Counted from the first letter of the stretch, positions 1 to 11,783 are shown. The stretch is 64,000 nucleotides of DNA from Deltaproteobacteria bacterium (GCA_029261855.1 JAJDAN010000042.1:1-64000), one strand, 5' to 3'. The notes: generated by a model not told the origin, from the sequence alone. Translations and numbers: made by a program.

Positions 1-92
1 GTGCGGGTGGGGCCTGTGACGACGTATGGCATGACGAAGACCCGGCAAAGGGAAAACACCACCGCCCAGGGAGGAGCAGGCCCCACCCGCAC
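1..92. repeat. 16-bp perfect inverted repeat GTGCGGGTGGGGCCTG (1-16) / CAGGCCCCACCCGCAC (77-92)
   Basis: Arms are exact reverse complements, 60-nt spacer; left arm starts at the window edge so it may extend further. Confidence 0.8.
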
Positions 93-133
93 TCCGCCCC
101 CTGGCAAGAAAGCCCGTCACACGATCCAAAGCA

Positions 134-165
134 AAGAGCCGCCCCCGGACTCGGGGACGGCTCTT
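134..165 (-). terminator. Putative intrinsic terminator downstream of groEL
   Basis: AAGAGCCG...CGGCTCTT hairpin followed on the minus strand by TGCTTT, just past the groEL stop. Confidence 0.6.
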
Positions 166-191
166 CGATGTTTCGCGTACGGGAGGCAGGA

Positions 192-1859
<1,668 letters not shown>

Positions 1860-2133
1860 GTGAGTGCTTTCCCTTTCGTGTTGGATCGTGTGCGAGTGGC
1901 TCGTGTCTGTCGCCCGGTTGCCCGGTCCAGTTGCCCGGCCTCGTCGACGGAGCGCCCGTTCGCAGACGATCGCGACGGGGACGCTCGGGCTTCGAGGGCG
2001 CTGGCCGCGCCGGCGGGCGTCGCGGCGGGGCCGCAGAGTATGCCAGGGGCAAGCCCCGACCGCACCCGTCGGGCGCGGTGCCAGCGCGAACGGGAGGCGA
2101 ACGAGAGGCGAGCGAGGGAGCCGCGGTGTCGCG

Positions 2134-4218
2134 CTACAACGCCTCGCGAATGCGCGCCAGGAGGGCATCGGCGGTGAAGCCGAAGTGCGTGGCGAGGTCG
2201 GCGTACGGCGCCGACGCGCCGAAGCCCTGCATACTGTGAAGCACCCCCCGGCGACCGATCCAGCGGCGATAGGACTGCGCCAGGCCGGCTTCGACCGCTA
2301 CCAGCAGGGGGCCATCGTCGGGAACGAGCGCGTCCTGATAGTCGGCGGGCTGCTGGGCGAAGAGCTCCTGGCACGGCACCGAGACCACGCGGGTCGGGAC
2401 GCCATCCGCTTGGAGCTGGGCCGCGGCGTCGCAGGCCAGGGACACCTCGGATCCGCTCGCGAGGATCACCACGCGCGGATCGCCCTCGGCTTCCCGCAAC
2501 GTGTAGGCGCCGCGCCAGACGTCGTAGCGGTCGAAGCCATCGGCGCGCTCGAGCCCTGGCACGTCCTGACGCGTCAACGACAGCGCGCACGGGCCCTCGG
2601 CCTTCTCCAGGACCCAGGCGTAGGACATGGCCGTCTCGATCCCGTCCGCGGGACGGAAGACCGTCAGCCCGGGTACGCCACGCAGCCCGTCCACCTGCTC
2701 GACCGGCTGGTGGGTCGGGCCGTCCTCGCCCACGAAGATCGAGTCATGGGTGAAGACGAAGATCGACCGCACCTGCATCAGCGCCGACAACCGGATGGCC
2801 GGCCGCATGTAGTCGCTGAAGATCAGGAAAGTGCCCGAGTACGGGATGAAGGTCCCGTCGAGGCCGATGCCGTTCGTGACCGCAGCCATGCCGTGCTCGC
2901 GGACGCCGAAGTGGATGTTCTGCCCCGCGAAGGGATCGTGGCCCTCGCCCGCTCCCGGCCCGACGATGCCCCGCCCCTTGATGAGCGGCGGCGCGCCAGA
3001 CCCGGCCAGGTCGGCGGAGCCGCCCACCAGGTAGGGCACGTGCTCCGACAGCCTCTCGATCACCTTGGCAGAGTGCTTTCGCGTCGGGCTCGTCACGCCC
3101 TCCATGCCCTCGCACAAGAGCGCCGGTAGATCGGCGGGCAGCTTGCGGGCGAGCGCGGCCTCCCAGGCCTGGGCGCGTTCGGGGTAGGCACTACGCCAGG
3201 CTTCCTGGCGCGCGTCCGCTTCCAGCCGCGCTTCCTTGAGCTGCTTCTTGCGCTCCTCGAAGTAGGCGGTCACGTCTTCCGGCACGTACAACTCGACGTC
3301 CGCGGGCCAGCCGATCGCCTCCTTGGCGACGCGGATGTCGTCGGCGGACATGCTCCAGCCGTGGGCCTTGGCCTGACCGGCGATGGCAGCACTGCCCTTT
3401 CCGATCACGGTCTTCAGCACGATCAGGGACGGCCGCTCGACCTCCGCGCGGCAGCGTGCGAGGGCAACGTCGAGCGCCTGCTCGTCCTCACCGTCGACGT
3501 CCTCCACATGCCAGCGCTGGGCCTCGAAGCGGCCGCGCGCGTCTTCGCTGAAGCTGATCGACGTGGGTCCGTCGATGGTCACCTCGTTGTCGTCGTAGAG
3601 GAAGATCAGGTTGCCGAGCCCGAGATGCCCGGCCAGGGAACCGGCCTCGGACGACACGCCTTCCATCAGGTCGCCGTCACCCGCGAAGCCGTAGACGAAG
3701 TGCTCGCCGGGCCCGAGCAACTCGGGGCCGTCGCCTGCCTGTTTGCCGAAACGCGAGCGCGCCAGACGACCCGCGAGGGCCATCCCGACCGCGTGCGCGA
3801 AGCCCTGGCCAAGCGGTCCTGTCGTCACCTCGATGCCGGGTGTCTCGCCGTATTCCGGGTGGCCGGGCGTGCGCGACCCGAGGTTGCGGAAGCGCTCGAT
3901 GTCGTCCTGGGAAAGCACGCCGTAGAGGCGCAGCAGCGAGTACTGGAGCATCGACGCATGGCCGTTCGACAACACGAAGCGGTCGCGCAGGGGCCAGCGG
4001 ACGTCCTGGGGATCGAAGCGCAGGTGCGCGTTCCACAGCTCGAAGGCAGCTCGCGCCAGTCCCATCGGCGCGCCGACGTGGCCCGAGTTGGCGCGGGCAA
4101 CCGCGTCCACCGACAGGAAACGGATGGTGTTCTCGATGCGCTCCCGCAGCTCGCGAGAGGGCGCAGCGGACGAAGAAAGCAAGGGGGTCTGGCTCAAGAT
4201 CGTCCTCGAAGCGACCAC
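2134..4218 (-). CDS. tkt: Transketolase
   Basis: 694 aa; [62 protein letters not shown] motifs. Confidence 0.95.
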   Translation of the reverse strand: MVASRTILSQTPLLSSSAAPSRELRERIENTIRFLSVDAVARANSGHVGAPMGLARAAFELWNAHLRFDPQDVRWPLRDRFVLSNGHASMLQYSLLRLYGVLSQDDIERFRNLGSRTPGHPEYGETPGIEVTTGPLGQGFAHAVGMALAGRLARSRFGKQAGDGPELLGPGEHFVYGFAGDGDLMEGVSSEAGSLAGHLGLGNLIFLYDDNEVTIDGPTSISFSEDARGRFEAQRWHVEDVDGEDEQALDVALARCRAEVERPSLIVLKTVIGKGSAAIAGQAKAHGWSMSADDIRVAKEAIGWPADVELYVPEDVTAYFEERKKQLKEARLEADARQEAWRSAYPERAQAWEAALARKLPADLPALLCEGMEGVTSPTRKHSAKVIERLSEHVPYLVGGSADLAGSGAPPLIKGRGIVGPGAGEGHDPFAGQNIHFGVREHGMAAVTNGIGLDGTFIPYSGTFLIFSDYMRPAIRLSALMQVRSIFVFTHDSIFVGEDGPTHQPVEQVDGLRGVPGLTVFRPADGIETAMSYAWVLEKAEGPCALSLTRQDVPGLERADGFDRYDVWRGAYTLREAEGDPRVVILASGSEVSLACDAAAQLQADGVPTRVVSVPCQELFAQQPADYQDALVPDDGPLLVAVEAGLAQSYRRWIGRRGVLHSMQGFGASAPYADLATHFGFTADALLARIREAL

Positions 4219-4482
4219 GCGGGTCGGCTGGGAACGAACAGCCCGGAGGATGGCTGTGCTGGGGGACTGAGGGGGGCGCGGAACTCCCGCACTCTACCCT
4301 AGAAGACAGAGGGCTGGGAATACGGGAGCTCGGCGGAGGCGGACCGCATCCGGGCGGGGCGCAAACGGCCACCCGGGGCGCGCCGCCCCAAGCATCGTTC
4401 TAGGAACGCGTCTGGTGGTCGCTCCGGGGCACACGACTTGCAATCCCTCGTGGCACCCGGCTCGCGTACCAGGAGGTCACGC

Positions 4483-5175
4483 ATGGCGTCCCAGGACCCT
4501 CGAAAGAACGGCGTCGCACGTCCGGGCGCGCTCCACGCGCGATCGCGCAAGCGCCGCGCCGCCCACTCGCCCGAGACCGCACGCTTGTTGTCTCGGGTCC
4601 GGTCGTGTGAGGAAGGGCGGGCGTTGCTGGCGGACAAACCCGCCCTCGACAGAGAGACCTGCGACCTGCGCGACCTGCTGCGCCTACCCCGGGGCACCTT
4701 CGGCCGCGAGTACGCCGAATGGATGCGGGCCAATGGCTTCGACCCGGACGCCGGTCACCCTCCCCTGGACCCGGTGGCGGACCCGGACGCTCGCTACGTG
4801 TGCGAACGCATGGTTCAGGTCCACGACCTCTGGCACGTGCTGACGGGGTACAACTGCGACGAAGACGGCGAGCGCGGATTGCTGGCCTTCTCGCTGGGCC
4901 AGACCGGCTCGCGTGAGGTCGCCGCCCAGCTGCAGAACGTCGTCCGCGACGAGATCCGCTTCGCGTGGCGCACGGGAGACCCGGAATGGCGCCACCTGCT
5001 GGGCTATCTCTGGCACGCCTGGCGGCGCGGACGCCGGGCGCGCCTGCTGGTGGCGGTCCCGCTCGAGGACTATCTCAGCCTGCCGCTGGACTCCGTCCGC
5101 CAGCGCCTGGAGATCGACCCGGTGGACCAGGCGTATAGCGGCCACTCCCTGCCGCCGATCTCCGTCCCCGCCTGA
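4483..5175 (+). CDS. COQ4 family protein (ubiquinone biosynthesis-like)
   Basis: HDLWHVLTGYNCDEDGE matches the COQ4 HDxxH...E metal motif; AGGAGG RBS 7 nt before ATG 4483. Confidence 0.8.
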   Translation: MASQDPRKNGVARPGALHARSRKRRAAHSPETARLLSRVRSCEEGRALLADKPALDRETCDLRDLLRLPRGTFGREYAEWMRANGFDPDAGHPPLDPVADPDARYVCERMVQVHDLWHVLTGYNCDEDGERGLLAFSLGQTGSREVAAQLQNVVRDEIRFAWRTGDPEWRHLLGYLWHAWRRGRRARLLVAVPLEDYLSLPLDSVRQRLEIDPVDQAYSGHSLPPISVPA

Positions 5176-5256
5176 GGACCAGGGTTGACAGGGTCCCGGC
5201 ACCCGCGACTCTGCTCCAGTCGCTTCCTCCCCCGGCCAGCAGCCCCCAGACACCGC

Positions 5257-7113
5257 ATGCAGGAAACCCTGATCAGCGAGCGCCGTCGAGTCGTCAGCCG
5301 AGCGGTCGTGGTCATGGCCCTCGTCGGGATCGGTGCGGTCGGCGTCGCGATCCGCGCCCTGTACGGCGCGGCTTTCGACGCGGAGAGCGCCCGCCTCGCC
5401 GGGGCCGCCGCCAGTCGCGCGGCGCTCATCCAGGCGGTCGTGCGCTTCGATGCCGGTCTCACGCCCGCTTCCGAGGGTCTCCCCCCTGCGACGGACCCCA
5501 CGGCCGCAACGCTGGCGCGGCTCTCCGAGGCCCAGCGGCGCTTCGAGGGCTTCGGCGAAACGGGCGAGATCGCCCTCGCCCGACGCGAGGGCGACAGCAT
5601 CGTCTTCCTCGTCAGCCAACGACACCAGGACTCCGAGGTTCCCCGCCCCATCGCCTGGGGTTCGGACCTGGCGGAGCCCATGCGAAGAGCCCTTTCGGGA
5701 GAGACGGGGACGATCGTCGCTCCCGACTACCGCGGAGAGCGGGTCCTGGCGGCCTACACCACGCTTCCCGACCTCGGGTGGGGGGTCGTGGCCAAGATCG
5801 ACCTGCGCGAGGTCCAGGAGCCGTTCCTGCGTGCGGCAGCACTCGCGCTCGGGATCGGGCTGCTCCTCGTCATCCTCGGGGCCGGGGTCATCGAACGCAT
5901 GCTGTCCCCGGTGTTCGAGGCAATCGATGCACGCGCAGCCCGGCGGCTGGAAGCCGAAACCCAGGACCGGGAGGCCGCGGAGGAGATCACCCGCGAGAGC
6001 CTGACCCTGACACAATCGATCCTCGACACCGCCGTCGACGCCGTCATCACGATCGACCACATGGGCCAGATCCAGTCCGCGAATCGCGCCACCACCGAGA
6101 TGTTCGGCTACGCCGAAGAGGAGCTGCTGGGGCGCAACGTCCGCAGCCTGATGCCAGACCCCTACCGCCGCGAGCACGATTCGTATCTCGACAACTACAA
6201 GCAGACCGGGCACCGGAAGATCATCGGGATCGGACGCGAGGTGCCGTGCCTGCGCAAGGACGGCAGCGTGTTCCCCGGCGATCTCGCCGTCAGCGAGGTG
6301 AAGCTGGATGGCCGCACGCTGTTCACCGGCGTGATGCGCGACCTCACTGAACGCAAGCAGAGCGAACGGGACCTGCAACGCGCCGAGCAACGCGTCGAGG
6401 CCGCCGAAGAGCTGGCGTCCGTCGGCACCCTGGTCGCGGGCCTGGCCCACGAAATCGGAACGCCCATGGGCGTCATCCAGGGCCACGCCAAGCTCCTCGA
6501 GAAGCACGTCACCAACGAGAAGGCTCAGTGGCGCCTCAAGACGATCCAGGAGCAGATCGGCCGCATCTCGAAGATCATCCAGTCACTGCTCAACATGGCG
6601 AGGCCCAAGGCCAGCGAGCGCATCCCGGTGGCCCTCGAGGCGCTGGTCGAGACCACCCTGTCATTCCTGTCGGAGAAGCTCGCGCGGCGCCGTGTGGACG
6701 TGGTCCGTCGCTTCGAGCCCACGAGCAGTGTCACCGGCGACCCGGAACGCCTCCAGCAGCTGCTCTTGAACCTCTTCCTGAATGCAGTCGATGCCATGCC
6801 CGACGGCGGGGAGCTACAGCTGCGCCTGCGTCCCGACGGCAAGGCCGGAGTGCTGCTCGACGTGTCGGATACCGGGACCGGGATCCCGTCCGAGAATCTC
6901 GACCGGATCTTCGACGCCTTCTACACCAGCAAGGAGGCGGGCAAGGGCAATGGCCTCGGCTTGATGGTCGCGAGCCGGATCGTTGCCGACCACGGTGGCA
7001 CGATCCAGGTCGAGAGCAGCGTCGGCCAGGGCACCGCCTTCCACGTCCACCTGCCCTGGAACCCCGCGTATCCGAAGGAGCCGGGCGGCCCCAAGGCTCC
7101 AGCCGGCTCCTGA
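5257..7113 (+). CDS. PAS-domain sensor histidine kinase with periplasmic sensor region; FixL-like PAS
   Basis: N-terminal TM plus extracellular domain; PAS with REHDSYLDNYKQTGHRKIIGIGREV; H-box LVAGLAHEIGTPMGVIQGHAKLL; N/G boxes. Confidence 0.9.
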   Translation: MQETLISERRRVVSRAVVVMALVGIGAVGVAIRALYGAAFDAESARLAGAAASRAALIQAVVRFDAGLTPASEGLPPATDPTAATLARLSEAQRRFEGFGETGEIALARREGDSIVFLVSQRHQDSEVPRPIAWGSDLAEPMRRALSGETGTIVAPDYRGERVLAAYTTLPDLGWGVVAKIDLREVQEPFLRAAALALGIGLLLVILGAGVIERMLSPVFEAIDARAARRLEAETQDREAAEEITRESLTLTQSILDTAVDAVITIDHMGQIQSANRATTEMFGYAEEELLGRNVRSLMPDPYRREHDSYLDNYKQTGHRKIIGIGREVPCLRKDGSVFPGDLAVSEVKLDGRTLFTGVMRDLTERKQSERDLQRAEQRVEAAEELASVGTLVAGLAHEIGTPMGVIQGHAKLLEKHVTNEKAQWRLKTIQEQIGRISKIIQSLLNMARPKASERIPVALEALVETTLSFLSEKLARRRVDVVRRFEPTSSVTGDPERLQQLLLNLFLNAVDAMPDGGELQLRLRPDGKAGVLLDVSDTGTGIPSENLDRIFDAFYTSKEAGKGNGLGLMVASRIVADHGGTIQVESSVGQGTAFHVHLPWNPAYPKEPGGPKAPAGS

Positions 7114-7121
7114 CGGAGCAA

Positions 7122-7153
7122 TTTGTACCATCTGGTCCCATTCATGGTACAAA
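7122..7153. promoter_or_regulatory. Perfect 10-bp dyad TTTGTACCAT-N12-ATGGTACAAA
   Basis: Inverted repeat in the intergenic region between the kinase and the response regulator genes. Confidence 0.55.
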
Positions 7154-7219
7154 ATGGGTCACGCGCTCCTGTGAGGTTCTGCTCAGCGGTCTCTCACCCG
7201 GCATGCATCCTGCTCTTGT

Positions 7220-7234
7220 GACTGGCTGCCAGTC
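7220..7234. promoter_or_regulatory. Perfect odd-centred palindrome GACTGGC-T-GCCAGTC
   Basis: 15-nt palindrome 64 bp upstream of the response regulator start. Confidence 0.4.
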
Positions 7235-7297
7235 GACGCGAGAGCCGCGAGCGCATGCAGCGTGGCCGGCCCGCGCGCAGCCGGAGTAAGGAAGCCC

Positions 7298-8701
7298 ATG
7301 GACTCAACCTGCAAGATCCTGGTGGTCGACGACGACCTCGCGATGCGTGAGATGCTCACCTCGATGTTCAGCGAGGAGGGCTACGAGGCGGACTGCGCGG
7401 CCTCCGCGGACGAAGCCATCGAGCGGTCCCGAGACGAGGAATTCGACGCCGTCTTGAGCGACATCAAGATGCCCGGACGATCGGGCATCGACCTCGTGGC
7501 CGCCCTGCGGGAACTCCGACCCGAGACCCCGGTCGTGCTGATGACGGCCTTCGGCACCATCGACTCTGCGGTGGAAGCCATGCGCGCCGGAGCCCTCGAC
7601 TACGTGACGAAGCCGTTCGAGCCCGAGGTCGTGCTCTGCGCGATGGAGCGTGCCCTCGAACGTCGAGCACTCGAGCAGGAAAACCGCCAGCTTCGGCGGG
7701 CCCTCGACCAGACCAGCCAGCTCGGCGACCTGATCGGCTCCAGTCCGGCCATGCGCGAGATCTTCGCCCTCGTCCGGCGCGTTGCCCACAATCGCAGCAG
7801 CGTGCTGATCACCGGCGGCAGCGGCACCGGCAAGGAAGTCGTCGCACGCACCATCCACTTCCACGGCAGCCGCGCCGACAAGCCGTTCGTCCCGATCAAC
7901 TGCACGGCGATTCCGGAAGGCCTGCTCGAGAGCGAGCTCTTCGGCCACGTGCGCGGCGCCTTCACGGGCGCACACACCAGCAAGCGTGGCCTGTTCGAGA
8001 CGGCCAGCGGTGGCACACTGTTCCTGGACGAGATCGGCGACATGCCGCCGGGTCTGCAGAGCAAGCTGCTGCGCGTGCTGCAGGACCGGGAGATCCGGCC
8101 CGTCGGCGGCAATCACACCATTCCGGTGGACGTCCGCGTGATCGCCGCGACCAACAAGGAGCTGCGCGAAGAGATCGAGCGCGGAGCCTTCCGCGAAGAC
8201 CTCTACTATCGCCTCAACGTGATCCCCATCCACATCCCGCCCCTGGCCGAGCGCCCGGACGATGTACCGCCCCTGGTCGAGGCGTTCCTCACCCGGCACT
8301 CCGACGGTGCGCGTCGCAGCATCTCGAGCGAGGCGGTGAAGGCGCTCTGCAACGCCGAGTGGAGGGGCAACGGACGCGAGCTCGAGAACGTCATCGAACG
8401 CGCGCTGGCGCTCACGGACCGCGAGGAGCTGCAGGTGGCGGATCTCCCCCTCGAACACGTGGGGCAGGCGTCGGGATCGTCCTCCGTCGTCGACCGGCTG
8501 CACAGCTGCGCGGTCCGGAACCTCACCCTGGAAGAGCTGCAGGACCTGTACATCGACGAGGTAATGAGCCTGCACAACGGCAACAAGGTCCACGCGGCGG
8601 CGGCCCTCGGCATCGACCGCAAGACGCTGTACCGACGAGCCGAGCGACGAGCCCGTCGCGAAGCGGCCGAACACGAGCATCCGACCGCATCGGTCGGATA
8701 G
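7298..8701 (+). CDS. Sigma54-dependent response regulator (NtrC family)
   Basis: Receiver domain KILVVDDD...LSDIKMPG; AAA+ GGSGTGKEVVARTIH, GAFTGA loop; C-terminal Fis-like HTH. Confidence 0.95.
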   Translation: MDSTCKILVVDDDLAMREMLTSMFSEEGYEADCAASADEAIERSRDEEFDAVLSDIKMPGRSGIDLVAALRELRPETPVVLMTAFGTIDSAVEAMRAGALDYVTKPFEPEVVLCAMERALERRALEQENRQLRRALDQTSQLGDLIGSSPAMREIFALVRRVAHNRSSVLITGGSGTGKEVVARTIHFHGSRADKPFVPINCTAIPEGLLESELFGHVRGAFTGAHTSKRGLFETASGGTLFLDEIGDMPPGLQSKLLRVLQDREIRPVGGNHTIPVDVRVIAATNKELREEIERGAFREDLYYRLNVIPIHIPPLAERPDDVPPLVEAFLTRHSDGARRSISSEAVKALCNAEWRGNGRELENVIERALALTDREELQVADLPLEHVGQASGSSSVVDRLHSCAVRNLTLEELQDLYIDEVMSLHNGNKVHAAAALGIDRKTLYRRAERRARREAAEHEHPTASVG

Positions 8702-8747
8702 CCTCTGTTCGTCGCGCCCCGATCAGACGAGAGACAGGAGAACCCCA

Positions 8748-9194
8748 ATGATCCAGATCAACAAAGTGCTGGTGGCCACCGACTTCTCGGAGAACGGCCA
8801 CCAGGCGGTGGACGCCGCCATCAACGTCGCGAAGACTTTCGGCGCGAGCCTGGAAGTCGTGCACGCCTTCCAGACCCCCGTCCCGATCGTCAGCCCCTAC
8901 GAGGTGGTCGTACCCGACGGCTTCCTCGAGCAGGCGCGCTCCGCTGCCGCCCAGAACCTGAAGGCCGTGGTCGAGAAGGTCGCCGCGGAGGGCGTCAAGG
9001 TGGGCTCACACCTCACCGAGGTGCCGGCCGCTCCCGCCATCGCCCGCGTCGCCGAAGAGAACGACGTCGACCTGATCGTGATCGGCACGCGAGGCCACAC
9101 GGGGCTCAAGCACGTCCTGCTCGGCAGCGTCGCCGAACGCACGATCCGGCTGGCCCCCTGCTCGGTGTTGACGGTGAAGCCCAAGGAAGACTGA
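8748..9194 (+). CDS. Universal stress protein (UspA family)
   Basis: VLVATDFSENGHQAVDAAINVAKTFGASLEVVHAF; GTRGHTGLKHVLLGSVAERTIRLAPCSVLTVK. Confidence 0.93.
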   Translation: MIQINKVLVATDFSENGHQAVDAAINVAKTFGASLEVVHAFQTPVPIVSPYEVVVPDGFLEQARSAAAQNLKAVVEKVAAEGVKVGSHLTEVPAAPAIARVAEENDVDLIVIGTRGHTGLKHVLLGSVAERTIRLAPCSVLTVKPKED

Positions 9195-9267
9195 GCTGGC
9201 TCAGCAGCTACCGGACGCGAGGCGAGAGGCGACTCGACGGATCGCCATCGCGGTCGTAGCGCTGCTG

Positions 9268-10224
9268 GTGATCACACTCGTCGGGGTCGTCGGGTTCGTG
9301 ACGATCGAGGGCACGAGCATCCTCGACGCGCTCTACATGACCGTGATCACCGTCAGTACCGTCGGCTACCGCGAGCCCTTCCAGCTGTCGCCCGAAGGCA
9401 AGGCTTTCACGATCTCCCTCATCGTGATCGGCGTCGGGGGTGGCCTGTACTTCCTTTCGGTCGTCTGGGAATCGATCCTCGAAGGACGCCTGCGCGACAT
9501 CTACCGGAGGAGCGCCATGCTTCGCGAGATCCACCGCATGGACGACCACGTGATCGTATGCGGCTACGGACGCTACGGACGCATCGTGGTGAAGGACCTC
9601 TGCGCGGGCGGCGTCCATGTCGTCGTCGTCGAGCAGGATCCGGCGATCGAACCCGAGCTCGAAGCCGCTGGCTTGTCGTACGTTCTCGGGTCCGCCACCG
9701 ACGACACGGTGCTCGAACAGGCGGGCCTGCGCGACGCGCGGGCGATCGTGGTGGCCGTCTCGTCCGAGTCCGACTGCGTCTTCATCACGCTCGCTGCGCG
9801 CGAGCTCAATCCCGACATCCTCATCAATGCACGCAGCGAGACCGACGCCGCGGTGCGGCGCATCGCTCAGGCCGGGGCGAACCACGTCACCTCGCCGCTG
9901 AAGATCGGCGGTGGGCGGGCAGCCATGTCGATCCTGCGCCCCACCGTGGTCGACTTCCTCGACCTCTCGTCGGCGGGTGTCGGCCAGGACTTCGATCTCG
10001 AAGAGATTCGCGTCGAGGCGGGGGCGCCCATCGACGGTGTCGAGATCGGGCGCCTGGAAACGCAGTCCGCTGTCCGCATCGTTGGACTCAAGCATGCCAA
10101 CGACTCGATCCAGATCATCCCGTCGCGCGACGCGACGGTCCGGGCGAGCGACCATCTCGTGGTGATCGGGTCGCGCGACGATCTGGCAGACCTGGCGCTC
10201 CAGGCGCAGCAACCCGAGAGCTGA
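9268..10224 (+). CDS. Two-TM potassium channel with RCK/TrkA-N domain (true start probably upstream, see finding)
   Basis: ALYMTVITVSTVGYREPF pore; HVIVCGYGRYGRIVVKDL Rossmann; TrkA-C at C-terminus. Confidence 0.88.
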   Translation: MITLVGVVGFVTIEGTSILDALYMTVITVSTVGYREPFQLSPEGKAFTISLIVIGVGGGLYFLSVVWESILEGRLRDIYRRSAMLREIHRMDDHVIVCGYGRYGRIVVKDLCAGGVHVVVVEQDPAIEPELEAAGLSYVLGSATDDTVLEQAGLRDARAIVVAVSSESDCVFITLAARELNPDILINARSETDAAVRRIAQAGANHVTSPLKIGGGRAAMSILRPTVVDFLDLSSAGVGQDFDLEEIRVEAGAPIDGVEIGRLETQSAVRIVGLKHANDSIQIIPSRDATVRASDHLVVIGSRDDLADLALQAQQPES

Positions 10225-10384
10225 CAGTCCGCGATCGCGCTCGGGTGCGGGCCAGATGCCCCGCCCCTCCCTGCAGTGGGGCGAGACGCCCCGAGACCCC
10301 TCCCGGAAGCGCGCTTCTCCGCGTTCCCGCGTGGAACGGTTCCTGCAAAGACGCCTAGCAGAACGCGAGGCCGAGGAGCGCACC

Positions 10385-10837
10385 GTGGCACCGACCGACA
10401 CCACGTCTTCCCCGAACGAAAGCCCCCAACTGGGGCTCGATCTGCGAATCGCCAACGAGACCCGGCGCATGTTCGGCCAGCACGCCCAGCTGCACGCGTT
10501 CTTCGATCTCGTCCGGGAGGGTCTCGATCGCGGCTCGTTGCAGGCGACGCGGCTCGCGTTCACCCGCTTCCGCGACGCCATCGAGGCCCACATGGACGTC
10601 GAGGACAAGTCCTACTTCCCGGCCCTGCGCGGACTGCGACCGCACCTCGCGCCCCAGCTCGCCCAGCTCGTTCTGGACCACGCCGCCAACCGTGAGGATC
10701 TCGAAGAGCTGCACGAACTCCTCGCGCGAGGCTCGGCAGAAGAGTTCATCCGACGCTTCGCAGACTTCTGCGACACCTTCGCCCAGCACGAAGCGCGAGA
10801 AGAAGCGCTGGGTGCTCCAACGAACGGCGACAACTGA
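10385..10837 (+). CDS. Hemerythrin-like domain protein
   Basis: HAQLHAFFDLV...AIEAHMDVEDKSYFPAL...LDHAANREDLEEL...QHEAREEALG; GTG start preceded by GAGGAG. Confidence 0.75.
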   Translation: MAPTDTTSSPNESPQLGLDLRIANETRRMFGQHAQLHAFFDLVREGLDRGSLQATRLAFTRFRDAIEAHMDVEDKSYFPALRGLRPHLAPQLAQLVLDHAANREDLEELHELLARGSAEEFIRRFADFCDTFAQHEAREEALGAPTNGDN

Positions 10838-10883
10838 GGCGGCGAGAGCCGCGCCAACCAGAGCCAGCACAAGGAGAGCCAGC

Positions 10884-11783
10884 ATGACGAACTTCCTCGA
10901 CGCCTACTCGATCCAGTACTGGCTCGAGTCCTGTCCGCAGGGCTATCTGATGGACACCGACTACGGGCACCCCGCCGACGAGAAGGAGCCCGCGCTCGTC
11001 ATCGAGGACCCGGTGCTTCGGGACGCCGCCATCCGGACCACCGTGCAGCTCGTCGTCGGAGAGCGCTGCGCCCTCGCCTCTTCCTCCGGTCTCGTCGGCT
11101 GCGCACCGGACGCACCGAGTCAGTGCTTCCTCGCCACCCAGACCCTGGACGAGGCACGGCATGTCGAGGTCTTCACCCAGCGACTCTACGACCTGGGAGT
11201 CAAGAAGAAGGAACTCGAAGACGTCATCGCGCGCTACGCCAACCCGAACCTCGTGAAGTTCGCGGAGATCCTGCTCGAGAAGGTCGACAAGAAGGACTTC
11301 GTCGCCGGTGTCGTCGGGCAGAACGTCGTGCTCGAAGGCATGGCCTTCAGTGTCTTCGAAATGATGGAGACGGTGAACCGCGATCCGAACCCGAAGTTCG
11401 CGCACACCCTGACGGGCACCATCGCCGACGAGCGCCGCCACGTCGGCTTCGGCGAGAACCGCATCGGGTCGCTGATCCGACAATATCCGGAGAGGAAGTC
11501 GGAAATCGAGCAGATGCAGAAGGACATGTCCTACTTCATGCTCGCCACCTTCGCGGACAACTTCCGAAGCAACGAAATGCAACAGGAAGTCGAGCACGCC
11601 CGCGACGAGTTGGACGCCGGCGCCCGGGGCGACGCCACCTGGCAGGGCGTCAACCTGGCCCAGGCCGAGCCCGCCGAGATCGAGGCAGTGCTCTCCGACA
11701 CGATCTTGAAGGATTTCCAGGCTCGCCTCGGCCGCATCGGCCTCGCCTACCAGACACCGGCGAAGCCCCGGGTCGCGGCATGA
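10884..11783 (+). CDS. Ferritin-like diiron protein 1
   Basis: E...DEARH...E...DERRH pattern (VGERCALASSSGLV, TQTLDEARHVEVF, NVVLEGMAFSVFE, IADERRHVGFGEN). Confidence 0.8.
   Translation: MTNFLDAYSIQYWLESCPQGYLMDTDYGHPADEKEPALVIEDPVLRDAAIRTTVQLVVGERCALASSSGLVGCAPDAPSQCFLATQTLDEARHVEVFTQRLYDLGVKKKELEDVIARYANPNLVKFAEILLEKVDKKDFVAGVVGQNVVLEGMAFSVFEMMETVNRDPNPKFAHTLTGTIADERRHVGFGENRIGSLIRQYPERKSEIEQMQKDMSYFMLATFADNFRSNEMQQEVEHARDELDAGARGDATWQGVNLAQAEPAEIEAVLSDTILKDFQARLGRIGLAYQTPAKPRVAA

Noticed and set aside
1-92. Transposon terminal inverted repeats
   Set aside because: Only 60 nt between arms and no transposase in the window.
1860-2133. CIRCE/HrcA operator upstream of groEL
   Set aside because: Only GAGTGC is present next to the start codon; the full TTAGCACTC-N9-GAGTGCTAA dyad was not seen.
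1864-3129. 421-aa plus-strand ORF and other long antisense ORFs (e.g. 4684..6507, 7304..8680, 20983..23376, 39540..42230)
   Set aside because: Opposite to well-supported genes; Arg/Ala/Gly/His/Asp-rich GC artefacts without domain motifs.
7262-7300. Sigma54 promoter directly before the response regulator
   Set aside because: Only a weak GG-N10-GC spacing match (CGGCCCGCGCGCAGC), lacking the TGGCA and TTGC cores.
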